Shown in pieces: positions 1 through 10,120 of a DNA stretch of 64,000 bases. Each line of letters begins with the position of its first letter. Position 1 is the first letter of the stretch. This stretch comes from Zhuqueibacter pondensis (GTDB lineage: Bacteria; Zhuqueibacterota; Zhuqueibacteria; Zhuqueibacterales; Zhuqueibacteraceae): contig JAPDQK010000015.1 of assembly GCA_034505955.1 (NCBI GenBank), positions 1 to 64,000 on the forward strand. The letters run 5' to 3'. The notes under the pieces were generated by a model. That model saw only the letters and a program-made list of their open reading frames with translations, was not told the DNA's origin and made no database searches. The translations under genes were made by a program, and so were the position numbers.

Positions 1-146
1 TATTTCCTTTTCCATACTAAAAAGGAATATACAAAAAAGAAAATCGAGACGCCAGTCTTTTTTAAAAAGATGAAAATTTATTTTATGGCAGTGGGATGGC
101 GTTGTCCACCTATAACTGAGGGATTACGGGTTCTGCAATTTGCCAC

Positions 147-175
147 TTGACTTCCCCATTACAATTTCGCATATT
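147..175 (+). promoter_or_regulatory. possible sigma-70-type promoter of the Lon-like gene
   Basis: TTGACT at 147-152 and CATATT at 170-175 are separated by 17 bases, about 80 bases before the Lon-like start. The -10 box is a weak match. The rest of 1-256 is AT-rich and holds no gene that I can support. Confidence 0.35.
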
Positions 176-256
176 GATTGGTCAAAGTCAGTTGAAAATC
201 CATCCTGAAGCAACGCAAGCTGTCTGCATTGAACCAAACAACACGAGCAGGAACAA

Positions 257-2446
257 ATGACAAACGCAAACGACAACTTTGAAGTTCCCCTCGAAAAACT
301 GCGCTGGCAATGCCCGGCGGAATCACTCAATTTCGAGACCACCGACGAAATCGAAGCCTGTACGACCTTCATCGGCCAGGAGCGCGCCATCAAAGCACTC
401 GCACTCGGGCTGCAGTTGAAAGCGCCGGGCTACAATGTCTATGTTGCCGGCACAAACGGAACCGGCAAAACCACGATTGCCAAATCCATGCTTGAGCAGC
501 TAAGGGACAAAGGCCCGATTCCACCGGACATCTGCTATGTCCACAATTTCCATCGCCCGGATGAGCCACAAGTCATCTACTTGCCGGCGGGTCAGGGTAC
601 AGCGCTGGCGCGCGATCTGGATGAGCTTGTCACTTTGTTGCAAAAAACTTTTGGTTTGAATACCAGAGAGTCACGCCTGCAGTCGGCAACAACACTGGTG
701 CAGAAGCGCGTTACCGAATTAAAAAATAAATACAACCATGCACGTCTCAATGTCTACTTTGACAATCTGAAAGCCTTCCTGTTGGCGACCTTCGAAAATC
801 TGCAAACCCAGAAGACGAAATCCCAACGAGACCTGCCATCGTTGATCGAATGCCGCGTGAACGTTTTGGTGGATAATTCCCACTTGCAGGGCGTTCCAGT
901 GATACACGAAACTGTGCCGACATTCATCAATCTCTTTGGTACCATTGGCCGGGTGCAAGATCGTGATGGTCTGTGGCGGACCGATTTCACGCAGATCAAA
1001 GCCGGGGCACTGGCGCGTGCGAATGGTGGCTACCTGCTGTTCAATCTTCTGGATGCGCTCAGCGAGCCGGGGGTGTGGCGCACGCTCAAACGAACGCTGC
1101 GCAACCGCCGGCTCGAAATTCATGCCCACGAGCTGAGTGCAACCGCCGCCACCTCGACGCTAAAACCCGAGGCCATTGATCTTGACCTCAAAGTCGTGGT
1201 CATCGCCGATCCCGACGAATACTATTATCTTTATCGCCACGATGATGATTTTCCGGAAATTTTCAAAGTGCGTGCGGATTTTGACACCACCATGCCGAAC
1301 GAGGTGAGCGCCCATCGCCAATATGCCGGCTTTATCAAAAAAATTTGCCGGGAAGAACATTTGCTGCCATTCGATCGCCAGGCCGTCGCGGCCGTCATCG
1401 AATATGGCGTGTCGCTGGCCGGACTGCGCAGCAAAATCTCGCTGCGTTTCGGGAATATTGTCGATCTGCTCCGCGAAGCAAATTTTTGGGCGGTGGATGA
1501 ACACAGTTCGCTCATCAACAGCCGCCATGTGAAACGCGCCATCGAAGAGAAAATCCATCGCCTGCGCATGCACGAAGAGCGCCAGCTTGAACGCATTCGC
1601 GCCGGACGATTGATGATCGATGTCGAGGGCAAAAAAGTCGGGCAGATCAACGCCCTGCTGATTTTGAATTACTTCGATTATGTTTTCAGTTATCCTTCCC
1701 GCGTCACCGCCGCTGTTGGCATGGGTAATGCCGGCATTATCAACATCGAACGGGAAGCGGATTTGAGCGGTAAAACGCACAATAAGGGTGTGGCGATTAT
1801 CAGTGGTTACCTGCGCAGCAAATATGCCCATGACAAACCGCTCTCGATGAGTGTCAGCATCACCTTTGAACAATCCGCCACGAACGTGGACGGTGACAGC
1901 GCCTCGGTGGCGGAAGTGAGCGCCATTCTCTCGGCGCTTTCCGGATTGCCTTTGCGGCAAGACTTGGCGGTCACCGGCTCAATGAATCAAAAGGGCGAGG
2001 TTCAAGGCATCGGCGCGGTCAATGAAAAAATCGAAGGCTTTTTCAATGCCTGCCAGGCCAAAGGGCTGACCGGTACGCAAGGCGTGATCATACCGAAAAA
2101 CAATCTCGAGGATCTGATGTTGCGAGAAGAGGTGCTCGCGGCGGTGGCCGCGAAAAAGTTTCACATTTATGCGATTGCAACCATCGACGAGGCCATATCG
2201 TTACTGACCGAGGTGCCTGCCGGAGAAAAAGATGCCGAGGGGAAATATCCCGAAAACACCGTGCATTACAAAGTCGATCAGCGTATTCGCGAGCTCGCCA
2301 AGGAGAAGAAAGACAACAAATCGGCGGAAGAGAAAAAAGACGAAAAATCAGAATCGGAGAAAAAAGAGTCCGTACAGACCGCCCCGGACAATCTCGCCGA
2401 TAACAGGACCTCTGATCTTATCAATGGACAACATGTCATATCATGA
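257..2446 (+). CDS. Lon-family AAA+ ATP-dependent protease (LonB-like, AAA_32 type)
   Basis: The protein has 729 residues. An N-terminal ATPase region carries a Walker A motif (GTNGTGKT, about residues 65-72). A C-terminal S16 protease domain follows, with the catalytic serine in VDGDSAS and the catalytic lysine in AVNEKIEGFF, about 45 residues apart. This is the architecture of the short Lon-like proteases that lack the LAN substrate-binding domain of classical Lon; they degrade misfolded or regulatory proteins in the cytoplasm. The last 50 or so residues are a highly charged Lys/Glu/Asp tail with no recognisable fold, beyond the usual end of the family. The start ATG follows AGGA. The next gene starts 27 bases downstream on the same strand. 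Family assignment is firm; substrates are unknown. Confidence 0.93.
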   Translation: MTNANDNFEVPLEKLRWQCPAESLNFETTDEIEACTTFIGQERAIKALALGLQLKAPGYNVYVAGTNGTGKTTIAKSMLEQLRDKGPIPPDICYVHNFHRPDEPQVIYLPAGQGTALARDLDELVTLLQKTFGLNTRESRLQSATTLVQKRVTELKNKYNHARLNVYFDNLKAFLLATFENLQTQKTKSQRDLPSLIECRVNVLVDNSHLQGVPVIHETVPTFINLFGTIGRVQDRDGLWRTDFTQIKAGALARANGGYLLFNLLDALSEPGVWRTLKRTLRNRRLEIHAHELSATAATSTLKPEAIDLDLKVVVIADPDEYYYLYRHDDDFPEIFKVRADFDTTMPNEVSAHRQYAGFIKKICREEHLLPFDRQAVAAVIEYGVSLAGLRSKISLRFGNIVDLLREANFWAVDEHSSLINSRHVKRAIEEKIHRLRMHEERQLERIRAGRLMIDVEGKKVGQINALLILNYFDYVFSYPSRVTAAVGMGNAGIINIEREADLSGKTHNKGVAIISGYLRSKYAHDKPLSMSVSITFEQSATNVDGDSASVAEVSAILSALSGLPLRQDLAVTGSMNQKGEVQGIGAVNEKIEGFFNACQAKGLTGTQGVIIPKNNLEDLMLREEVLAAVAAKKFHIYAIATIDEAISLLTEVPAGEKDAEGKYPENTVHYKVDQRIRELAKEKKDNKSAEEKKDEKSESEKKESVQTAPDNLADNRTSDLINGQHVIS

Positions 2447-2473
2447 GGCTGTCGAAGATTTCACAGGGACGCT

Positions 2474-2743
2474 ATGAACATCAAACAAATCGTTGCTTAT
2501 CTATTTGGCACCGGACTGATGGTCAATGCGGCGCTGTTTGTGCCGCAAGCCGTCAAAATCTTCAAAACCAAAAGCGCAAGGGATGTTTCGAGGTTGACCT
2601 TTGCCGGTTTCAATGTTTTACAACTGATCGGCATTCTGCATGGCTATTTGCAAGGCGACCCGTATTTGCTGAGTGGCATGGTGGCGAGCTTTCTGTGTTG
2701 CGGGGCCGTCACGATCTTGGCGCTGATCTATCGCAACCAGTAA
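2474..2743 (+). CDS. SemiSWEET-type sugar transporter (PQ-loop/MtN3 family)
   Basis: The 89-residue membrane protein has three predicted helices. The PQ motif lies at the end of helix 1 (LFVPQAVKIFKTKSARDVS). That is the length and layout of bacterial SemiSWEETs, which work as dimers and move small sugars or other metabolites across the inner membrane. The start follows AGGGA at a good distance. It sits between the Lon-like protease and the amidohydrolase genes; nothing there points to its substrate. Confidence 0.85.
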   Translation: MNIKQIVAYLFGTGLMVNAALFVPQAVKIFKTKSARDVSRLTFAGFNVLQLIGILHGYLQGDPYLLSGMVASFLCCGAVTILALIYRNQ

Positions 2744-2813
2744 CCGGGGATAACAAAAGTACCAAAACACACAAATCACCAATTTCGTTTCAATTCTTTC
2801 GAGAGGAGAATTC

Positions 2814-5800
2814 ATGATTGAATTCAATCTCGCTTTCGCCAAAAGCAGCTTCCAAAAAACACCGAGCCGATCTGTCGATCTCACCAGCATTTGGTGGCTC
2901 GGCGTTTTTTTATTGTCCTGTTGGTGCGCAGCTTTGGGATATGCCCAAACCAGCCCCACCGAAGGCCTGCGCGACAACACGCCGAAAGTACATGCGTTCA
3001 TCAATGCGCGCATTGTCGTGGCGCCGGGACAAATCATCGAAAAAGGCACGGTGGTAATACGCGACGGCATCATCGAAGCGGTTGGTGCGACCGCGGTTCC
3101 TCCTGCTGACGCGCGTTTGTGGGACCTGGCCGGACTCACGATTTATCCGGGTTTGATCGAAACCTGCTCGAATATCGGTCTGCCCAAAGAAGAACGCAGA
3201 GCCGGCTCAATCGAACAAACGGGTCAGCCGCAGCGATCCGAGCCGGCACGCGGTTCAAGTCACTGGAACAAATTGGTGCATCCGGAGAACCATGCCGCCG
3301 AGATGTTTGTGCCGAACAAAGAGGACGCCAGAAAAATGCGCGAGCTGGGTTTCACCGTTGCTTTGACGGCGCCGGCAAAAGGCGTTTTTCGCGGCACCAG
3401 CGCCCTGGTCACTCTCGGCGAGGACTCACCCAACAAGTGCGTCATCAAGGCGCGCGTGGCGCAGCATTTTGCATTCGAGACTGCCGGCGGCTTTGACGAT
3501 CCCACCTATCCCAACTCGTTGCTCGGAGCCATTGCACTGATTCGCCAAACAATTCTTGATGCGCGCTGGTACGGCCAGGCGCAGGCGGCGTACCGCAAAA
3601 ATCCGGCGCAACCCAAACCGGAGGAGGATGAAGCTTTGGCGGCGCTCTTCGCGGCGGCAACCGGTGCGGAACCACTCGTCTTTGAAGCTGCTGACGAGCT
3701 CAATTTCCTGCGCGCCGTCAATATTGCGAGAGAGTTCAACTTGAAATTATGGGTTCGCGGCAGCGGCCATGAATATCGCCGCCTCGATCTGATTCGCGCC
3801 GCCAATGTGCCGGTCATTCTGCCATTAAATTTCCCGGAGGCGCCAAAAGTCGAAACTCCGGAAGAGGCGCTCGAGGTCGAGCTTGCCGAGCTGCAACATT
3901 GGAATGCCGCGCCGGAAAATCCCAAACTTTTGCAGGATGCCGGTATTGTGTTCACGCTCACCACCGCCACGCTGAAAAATGTTTCTGAATTTCCGTCGAG
4001 GTTGCGCACCGCGATATCGCGCGGTCTCGCGAAAGAGGCGGCGCTGGCGGCACTCACCATCACGCCGGCAAAATTGCTCGGCATGGAAAATCAACTTGGC
4101 ACGATCGCACCCGGCAAACTCGCCAATCTCGTGGTGACAGACGGCGATCTCTTCGCTGAAAAAACGCGAATTCTCGAAACCTGGGTTGCAGGCGTGCGCT
4201 ATGAAAACAAGCAGCGGCCCGCAGTTGATCTGCGCGGCAAATGGGAAATGACCGTCGACTCTGGTGCCGGCAGGACTGAAACTTTGGCACTCGATATCAA
4301 GGGCGAGCCGCAAAATTGGAGTGGAGAAATCATCCGCGGCAGCAAAAAAGCCAAGCTCACCAAATTGACTCTGGAAGACGGAAAATTCGCCCTGCTCTTC
4401 ACAGGTGACTCACTGGGTTATTCCGGGATCATACGTTTGTCCGGCCTGATGGAAAAGGAATCGGCCATGGGTACGGGTGTTCTCGGTGACGGCACCATTT
4501 TCAAATGGACGACAAAACGCATTGCCTCTTTTGTGCCGGAAGAAAAGACGGGAAAAAAAGTCGAAGCGCCGGCCCTAACCTGGAAGCCGGTTTTCCCGGC
4601 CGGAGGATATGGCCGCAGTGCGCCACCGGTGCAGCCGAAAAACCTGCTTGTGCGCGGCGCCACAATTTGGACCTGCGGCCCGCAAGGCACACTGGAGAAT
4701 GCCGATTTGCTGATCAGCGCCGGCAAGATCATCAACGTCGGGAAAAATCTTTCTGCGCCGGCCAATGCTGTCATCATTGAGGCCACAGGCAAGCACCTTA
4801 CGCCGGGTTTGATCGACGCACATTCACATTCTGCCGCGGCCTCGATCAATGAAAGCGCACAAGCGGTAACCGCCGAGGTTCGCATCGGCGATGTCATTGA
4901 TTGCGACGATATCACCATCTATCGCCAGCTCGCCGGCGGCACCACCGTGGCGCATTCGATGCATGGCTCCGCCAATCCAATTGGCGGGCAGAATCAAACT
5001 TTTAAATGGCGCTGGGGCGGAAGTCCAGAGGAATTACGCTTTGTTGAAACTCCGCCGACGATCAAATTCGCACTCGGTGAAAACGTCAAGCAAAGCAACT
5101 GGGGCGATCGCTTTACCACGCGCTATCCCCAAACCCGCATGGGTGTGGAGCAACTCATTCGCGACCGCTTCAAAGCGGCGTTGGATTATAAAAAGGCGTG
5201 GGCCGAATATGAAGGCAAAATCAAGGCGCTGCCGGCCGCCTCGCGCGAGGCGATTATCCCCCCTCGCCGTGATCTCGAATTGGAGGCGCTGGTGGAAATC
5301 CTGGATGGCAAAAGATTCATTCACTGCCATTCCTATGTGCAAAGCGAGATTTCCATGCTCAGCCGCATCGCGCGCGATTTCGGATTCAAGATCGGCGCAT
5401 TTCAACACGTGCTCGAGGGCTATAAAGTCGCTGATGAGATTGCCAAATATTCCGGCGGCGGTTCCTGCTTCAGCGATTGGTGGGCATATAAATTTGAAGT
5501 GTACGACGCCATACCTTACAACGGTGCGCTCATGCATCGCGCGGGCGTCGTCGTTTCCTTCAATTCCGACAGTGATGAGCTGGCGCGGCGTCTGAATTGG
5601 GAAGCTGCCAAGGCTGTGAAATATGGCAACCTGACCGAGGAAGAGGCGTTGAAATTCGTGACCCTGAATCCGGCCAAACAATTGCGGGTCGATAAATATG
5701 TCGGTTCATTGGAGCCGGGAAAGGATGCTGATTTTGTGATTTGGAGCGGCCACCCACTCTCGACTTTGACGATCTGCGAGCAAACCTGGATCGAAGGCCG

Positions 5801-6002
5801 GAAATATTTTGACCGAGCCGAAGATCTCAAAATGCGCGAAGAGGTGAACCGAGAGCGTGAAATGCTGATTCAGAAAGTTTTGGTGTCGAAAAGAGATGCA
5901 CAGCAGGAGACGGGCGGGATGAAAAGACCGGCGAGTGGGCATTCACTCGACATGCCCTCGTTCAGCGAACAGCGCCGGCAGGGTGAGTGCGAGAGGCCGT
6001 GA
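2814..6002 (+). CDS. secreted tandem amidohydrolase, one degenerate and one intact domain
   Basis: The protein has 1062 residues, with an N-terminal hydrophobic segment (about residues 27-44, ending GYAQ) that looks like a long signal peptide. Two amidohydrolase-superfamily units follow. The first (about 50-460) has the beta-sandwich and barrel sequence, but at the metal site it reads PGLIETCSN, with no HxH. The second (about 605-1020) reads PGLIDAHSHS, with histidines near 670 and 672. It also has later histidines (FIHCHSYV, GAFQHVLEG) and an aspartate (FNSDSDE), as expected of an active imidazolonepropionase/prolidase-like hydrolase. A middle segment (about 470-600) is a beta-rich linker. 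The start follows GAGAGGAG. The downstream paralogue resembles the first half. The substrate is not predictable; an exported dipeptidase-like or cyclic-amide role is plausible. Confidence 0.88.
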   Translation: MIEFNLAFAKSSFQKTPSRSVDLTSIWWLGVFLLSCWCAALGYAQTSPTEGLRDNTPKVHAFINARIVVAPGQIIEKGTVVIRDGIIEAVGATAVPPADARLWDLAGLTIYPGLIETCSNIGLPKEERRAGSIEQTGQPQRSEPARGSSHWNKLVHPENHAAEMFVPNKEDARKMRELGFTVALTAPAKGVFRGTSALVTLGEDSPNKCVIKARVAQHFAFETAGGFDDPTYPNSLLGAIALIRQTILDARWYGQAQAAYRKNPAQPKPEEDEALAALFAAATGAEPLVFEAADELNFLRAVNIAREFNLKLWVRGSGHEYRRLDLIRAANVPVILPLNFPEAPKVETPEEALEVELAELQHWNAAPENPKLLQDAGIVFTLTTATLKNVSEFPSRLRTAISRGLAKEAALAALTITPAKLLGMENQLGTIAPGKLANLVVTDGDLFAEKTRILETWVAGVRYENKQRPAVDLRGKWEMTVDSGAGRTETLALDIKGEPQNWSGEIIRGSKKAKLTKLTLEDGKFALLFTGDSLGYSGIIRLSGLMEKESAMGTGVLGDGTIFKWTTKRIASFVPEEKTGKKVEAPALTWKPVFPAGGYGRSAPPVQPKNLLVRGATIWTCGPQGTLENADLLISAGKIINVGKNLSAPANAVIIEATGKHLTPGLIDAHSHSAAASINESAQAVTAEVRIGDVIDCDDITIYRQLAGGTTVAHSMHGSANPIGGQNQTFKWRWGGSPEELRFVETPPTIKFALGENVKQSNWGDRFTTRYPQTRMGVEQLIRDRFKAALDYKKAWAEYEGKIKALPAASREAIIPPRRDLELEALVEILDGKRFIHCHSYVQSEISMLSRIARDFGFKIGAFQHVLEGYKVADEIAKYSGGGSCFSDWWAYKFEVYDAIPYNGALMHRAGVVVSFNSDSDELARRLNWEAAKAVKYGNLTEEEALKFVTLNPAKQLRVDKYVGSLEPGKDADFVIWSGHPLSTLTICEQTWIEGRKYFDRAEDLKMREEVNREREMLIQKVLVSKRDAQQETGGMKRPASGHSLDMPSFSEQRRQGECERP

Positions 6003-6137
6003 CGGCGTTGGCGTATTGGGTGACGGTACTCGAGAGTCGAGCATATCAATTTTATCAAATTGGTGATGGAATATTCGACTTCGGCTTGATAATCTGCAAA
6101 ATCAACCAAAGTTTGTGATCCGAGAAAGGAACGGAGC

Positions 6138-7511
6138 ATGTTTCACTATTCTCCTTTGCACAGAATTCTTGATCTGGCCGCTGGGCTGTTTATTGTTGTT
6201 GCAAGTCTGCTGCTTGGCATATTGCCTGGTTACGCCCAAAACTACGGCCAGATTCCGGCGCCACCGCAAGATCATGCCATCGCACTGGTTGGCGCTACGG
6301 TGCATCCAGTGAGCGGGCCCGATATCGAAAATGCGATAGTTCTCTTTGAGCATGGTAAAATCGCGGCCATTGGCAAAGAGGTGAGAATTCCCCCCGGTGT
6401 CGAGCGCATCGAAGTTTCCGGCAAGCATGTTTATCCGGCGTTGATTGACGCCAACACATCATTGGGCCTGGTGGAAATTGGCGCCGTGCGCGCGACGCGC
6501 GATTTGGCGGAAGCTGGCAGCATCAATCCCAATGCGCGGGCCGAAGTGGCGTTCAATCCGGACAGCGAGCTTTTACCGGTGGCACGCGCGAACGGCGTCG
6601 CATTGGCGCTCAGCGTGCCGCAGGGCGGTGTGCTCTCCGGCACCTCGGCGCTGATGATGCTCGATGGCTGGACGTGGGAACAAATGACACTCAAAGCACC
6701 GGTCGGACTGCATCTCAACTGGCCCAGGATGATCATCCGCCGTGGCCCGTTTGTCCAGCAGAGCGAAGAGGAGCAGCGCAAACAGATGAGCGAAAATATC
6801 AAAAAAATTCGCGATGCCTTTGCCGAGGCGCGCGCCTACAAAAAAGCCAAAGATGCCGAGCAGCAAAAAGGTGTGCCCTATCACGCCACCGACTCGCGCT
6901 GGGAAGCAATGATCCCGGTTTTGGAAAAGAAAATTCCGGTGTTCGTGAATGCGAATGAGATCAAGCAGATCCAAGCGGCGGTGCAATGGGCAATGGAAGA
7001 ACAAGTGAAGCTGGTCATCGTTGGCGGCGACGATTCCTGGCGCGCGGTGGATCTGCTCAAAGCCAGAGGGATTCCAGTGGTTTGCGGTCCGATACACAGC
7101 CTTCCCAATCGGCGCTGGGAAGCATACGATACACCTTTCACCACACCGATGAAATTGCATCAAGCCGGTGTGCAATTTTGTATTGCTTCATTTGATGCCG
7201 CCAACGTGCGCAATCTCCCCTATCAGGCAGCGACGGCCGCAGCATACGGGCTGCCAAAAGAAGAGGCACTAAAGGCCATTACGCTTTACCCGGCGCAAAT
7301 TCTCGGGGTCGCGGATCGTGTCGGCTCACTCGAAGTCGGCAAAGAGGCAACACTCCTGGTAACCGACGGTGATCCGCTGGAGATCAGCACGCAGGTTTTG
7401 CATGAATACATTCAAGGCCGCAAAATCGACCTCGGCAACAAGCATCGCGCGCTGTATGAAAAATATTCAAAAAAATATCAACAGATCAGCGCACCGAGCA
7501 ACAGTCAGTGA
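6138..7511 (+). CDS. secreted amidohydrolase-family protein lacking the metal-binding HxH
   Basis: The protein has 457 residues, with a signal peptide ending near residue 34 (GYAQ). The amidohydrolase fold is recognisable from the N-terminal sandwich, the closing sequence LGVADRVGSLEVGKEATLL and a segment (VLSGTSALMML) that parallels the first half of the upstream protein. The strand that should carry HxH reads PALIDANTSLG, and the usual late metal-binding aspartate is not in its normal context. It is therefore probably a non-catalytic partner or a highly diverged enzyme. Start: ATG after GGAACGGAG. It lies 135 bases after its paralogue, and the two probably act together in the periplasm. Confidence 0.85.
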   Translation: MFHYSPLHRILDLAAGLFIVVASLLLGILPGYAQNYGQIPAPPQDHAIALVGATVHPVSGPDIENAIVLFEHGKIAAIGKEVRIPPGVERIEVSGKHVYPALIDANTSLGLVEIGAVRATRDLAEAGSINPNARAEVAFNPDSELLPVARANGVALALSVPQGGVLSGTSALMMLDGWTWEQMTLKAPVGLHLNWPRMIIRRGPFVQQSEEEQRKQMSENIKKIRDAFAEARAYKKAKDAEQQKGVPYHATDSRWEAMIPVLEKKIPVFVNANEIKQIQAAVQWAMEEQVKLVIVGGDDSWRAVDLLKARGIPVVCGPIHSLPNRRWEAYDTPFTTPMKLHQAGVQFCIASFDAANVRNLPYQAATAAAYGLPKEEALKAITLYPAQILGVADRVGSLEVGKEATLLVTDGDPLEISTQVLHEYIQGRKIDLGNKHRALYEKYSKKYQQISAPSNSQ

Positions 7512-7590
7512 CGCGCATAATTGCACCTGTCAGCAACCGATCTTGTGCCTCGATTCACAGCCCCGAAAACAGCTCGAAACCCCAAAGTCG

Positions 7591-9975
7591 ATGCGAACAA
7601 ACATACATCTGCCTGCCTGGCTGCTGCTATTACTCATCGGCTCACTCTTCGCCGGTGACAATGAACGAACGGTCATCGCCACGCGCACTTCGGCACCACC
7701 AAAAATTGATGGATACCTCACCGAGAGGGTTTGGCAGACGGCTGTATCGGTCAACGGTTTTCTCCAGCGTGATCCCTACGAAGGTCAACCAGCAACCGAG
7801 CCGACTGAGATTCGTATTCTTTACGACGACGAAGCGTTGTACTTCGGCTGCCTGATGTACGACAGCGAGCCGGACAAAATCGTGGCGCGACTCACCCGGC
7901 GCGACAACGAGATCGAGTCCGACATGATCTCCATTCGCCTGGACAGTTATCACGATCACAAAACCGCGTATGAATTCACCATTCTGGCGTCCGGCGTGAA
8001 AGTGGATATTTTGCAGTTCAACGACGCCGAGGATGAAGACGACTCCTGGGACGCGGTGTGGGAGGTCAAAACCCAGATTGTGCCAGGTGACACTTCGCGC
8101 CACTCCTTTCGCGGCTGGATCGCGGAGGTAAAAATTCCGTTCAGAATTTTGCGCTACACCCCGGCGCCAGATGGCAGAAACGAGTGGGGAATCAATTTCA
8201 TTCGCCGCCTCAGCCGCAAGCAGGAGCGAACGTACTGGGCACTGGTGTACAAGAATCAAAACGGCTTCATCTCGCATTTCGGACATTTGATCCTCGACGG
8301 CCATTTGCCGATCCCACGCCGATTCGAGCTTCTCCCCTATGCCTTCGGCAAAGTCAAGTCCATCAGCAAAGAGTTGGCTGAGCCGGCGGCTCGCGGGTCT
8401 AAACTGAGCGGCAACGCTGGTTTCGATCTCAAATATGGTCTGAACAGTAATCTGACTTTGGATCTGACGATCAATCCGGATTTCGGACAAGTCGAGGCTG
8501 ACCCAGCCGTCTTGAATCTCACAACCTACGAGACCTTCTATCCGGAAAAGCGGCCGTTCTTTATCGAAGGCCGGCAAATTTTGACATTCACCACCTTCGG
8601 CAGTGAGTTTGGCCCGGGGCTTTTTTATTCGCGCCGGATTGGCCGTCCTGTCACTGGCAGCAGCGAGCCGACCACGATCCTCGGCGCTGCTAAAATTACC
8701 GGCAAGACCCGGGGGTTGGGCGTTGGCATTTTGCAGGCAGTCACCGATAAAAAATCATACGAACCGCGTGCCAGCTACAGTGTGGTACGCCTAAAACAAG
8801 ATGTTTTGGAAAATTCCACGATTGGCATGATTGCCACTTCCGTGGCGCGCGAAAGTCTTTGGCCGGCCTTCACAGGAGGGGTCGATTGGAATTTGCGCTT
8901 TCGAAAGAGCATGTACGGGATCGACGGCTTTTGGGCCGGCTCCCACACGACTCAAAACGGCAACCGGCGAATTACCGGCGCTGCAGGCAAATTGCGTTTC
9001 GGCAAGGACGGCGGCGAGCATTGGCTCTATTCGATGAGTGCCGACTTCACCAGCCGGCATTACAATATCAACGACATTGGCTTTTTCCGCCGGCCCAATG
9101 ATTACGGCAGCAATCTCGAATGGCGCTACAAAGAGGATCAACCCGGTAAAATTCTGCGGAGGTGGAGCATCGGTGCCGACAAACATTTCCGCTGGAATTT
9201 CGACGGCGCCCGCTTGTTCAATGATTTTGGCCTGAACATCAACTGGGAGTGGCTCAATTATTGGGAAATGTCCCTGCAAGGCAAATATGCTCCCTCAGCA
9301 GATGATGATCGGGAGTCGCGTGGTCTCGGGCTTTACCGAAAACCGCGCAGTTTCCATGCAGAGTTTCAAATCGAAACCGACAGCCGCAAGCCGGTCATTG
9401 GTGAATTCGGGCAATATTATCTTCACGATGCCAAAGGCCAGCGCCAATGGAATACTTCGCTCAGCGCTGAAATCCGTCCGACCTCCTGGGCCGTCGTCAA
9501 TCTCGAATTGGGCTACGACCGGACACGCAATCGTGAATCTTGGGTGACAAATTTAACCGGTTCGGTCGTTTCAACAAATCCCATCAGCATCTTTGGTTTT
9601 CGTGATACTGACGAATATGATGTGACCTTGCGCAGCAATCTCACTTTTACACGTGATTTGACGCTGCAAATTTATGGTCAAGCCTTTGTGGCCAAAGGGC
9701 ATTTCGATCGTTTTGAAAGATTGGTCACTCCGACCACACTGGTTCCTTACCATTACACCGGCGATCCGGATTTCAACGAAAAATCTTTCAATCTCAACGT
9801 GGTTTGGCGTTGGGAGTACCATCCAGGGAGTGTGATTTATCTCGTGTGGACGCAAGCTCGGAAAGGCGAAAGCGAGGATTTCTTCACACCGGTGCAACGG
9901 GATTTCCGCGATGCGTTCTCTTTACCGGCAGAAAATGTGGTGCTGCTGAAGATCAGTTATTGGCGCAGTCCATGA
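7591..9975 (+). CDS. DUF5916 outer-membrane protein with N-terminal CBM9-like domain
   Basis: The 794-residue protein starts at ATG 7591, chosen because a signal peptide (MRTNIHLPAWLLLLLIGSLF) follows at once; an in-frame extension upstream overlaps the previous gene. Residues about 25-225 form a family-9 carbohydrate-binding-like domain (PPKIDGYLTERVWQTA, then an ALYFGCLMYDS strand). The rest is a DUF5916 region rich in alternating polar and aromatic residues (NPDFGQVEADPAVLNLTTYE, FYPEKRPFFIEG), taken to form a beta-barrel. The family is common in FCB bacteria and of unknown function. It may be co-transcribed with the two amidohydrolase-type genes, which would suggest a role in surface glycan or peptide uptake. 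Confidence 0.85.
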   Translation: MRTNIHLPAWLLLLLIGSLFAGDNERTVIATRTSAPPKIDGYLTERVWQTAVSVNGFLQRDPYEGQPATEPTEIRILYDDEALYFGCLMYDSEPDKIVARLTRRDNEIESDMISIRLDSYHDHKTAYEFTILASGVKVDILQFNDAEDEDDSWDAVWEVKTQIVPGDTSRHSFRGWIAEVKIPFRILRYTPAPDGRNEWGINFIRRLSRKQERTYWALVYKNQNGFISHFGHLILDGHLPIPRRFELLPYAFGKVKSISKELAEPAARGSKLSGNAGFDLKYGLNSNLTLDLTINPDFGQVEADPAVLNLTTYETFYPEKRPFFIEGRQILTFTTFGSEFGPGLFYSRRIGRPVTGSSEPTTILGAAKITGKTRGLGVGILQAVTDKKSYEPRASYSVVRLKQDVLENSTIGMIATSVARESLWPAFTGGVDWNLRFRKSMYGIDGFWAGSHTTQNGNRRITGAAGKLRFGKDGGEHWLYSMSADFTSRHYNINDIGFFRRPNDYGSNLEWRYKEDQPGKILRRWSIGADKHFRWNFDGARLFNDFGLNINWEWLNYWEMSLQGKYAPSADDDRESRGLGLYRKPRSFHAEFQIETDSRKPVIGEFGQYYLHDAKGQRQWNTSLSAEIRPTSWAVVNLELGYDRTRNRESWVTNLTGSVVSTNPISIFGFRDTDEYDVTLRSNLTFTRDLTLQIYGQAFVAKGHFDRFERLVTPTTLVPYHYTGDPDFNEKSFNLNVVWRWEYHPGSVIYLVWTQARKGESEDFFTPVQRDFRDAFSLPAENVVLLKISYWRSP

Positions 9976-10080
9976 CTTGGCATCCCGAAGACCCTCATTT
10001 CTCCATTCAGACTCGAACGGGGATACTGACAATTTCATCACGGTATTTTTTCACGATTGAATCTGCGGGGTGAGCCACTT

Positions 10081-10120
10081 CCGAAAAGACCAGGCGGTTA
10101 TCTTTCGGGCACATTTTTAA
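10081..10120 (+). terminator. weak hairpin between convergent genes
   Basis: CCGAAAAGA and TCTTTCGG can pair (one bulge) around an 11-base loop, followed by a short T-rich run. The place is right for ending the DUF5916 transcript, but the stem is weak and overlaps the 3' end of nadD. Confidence 0.25.
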
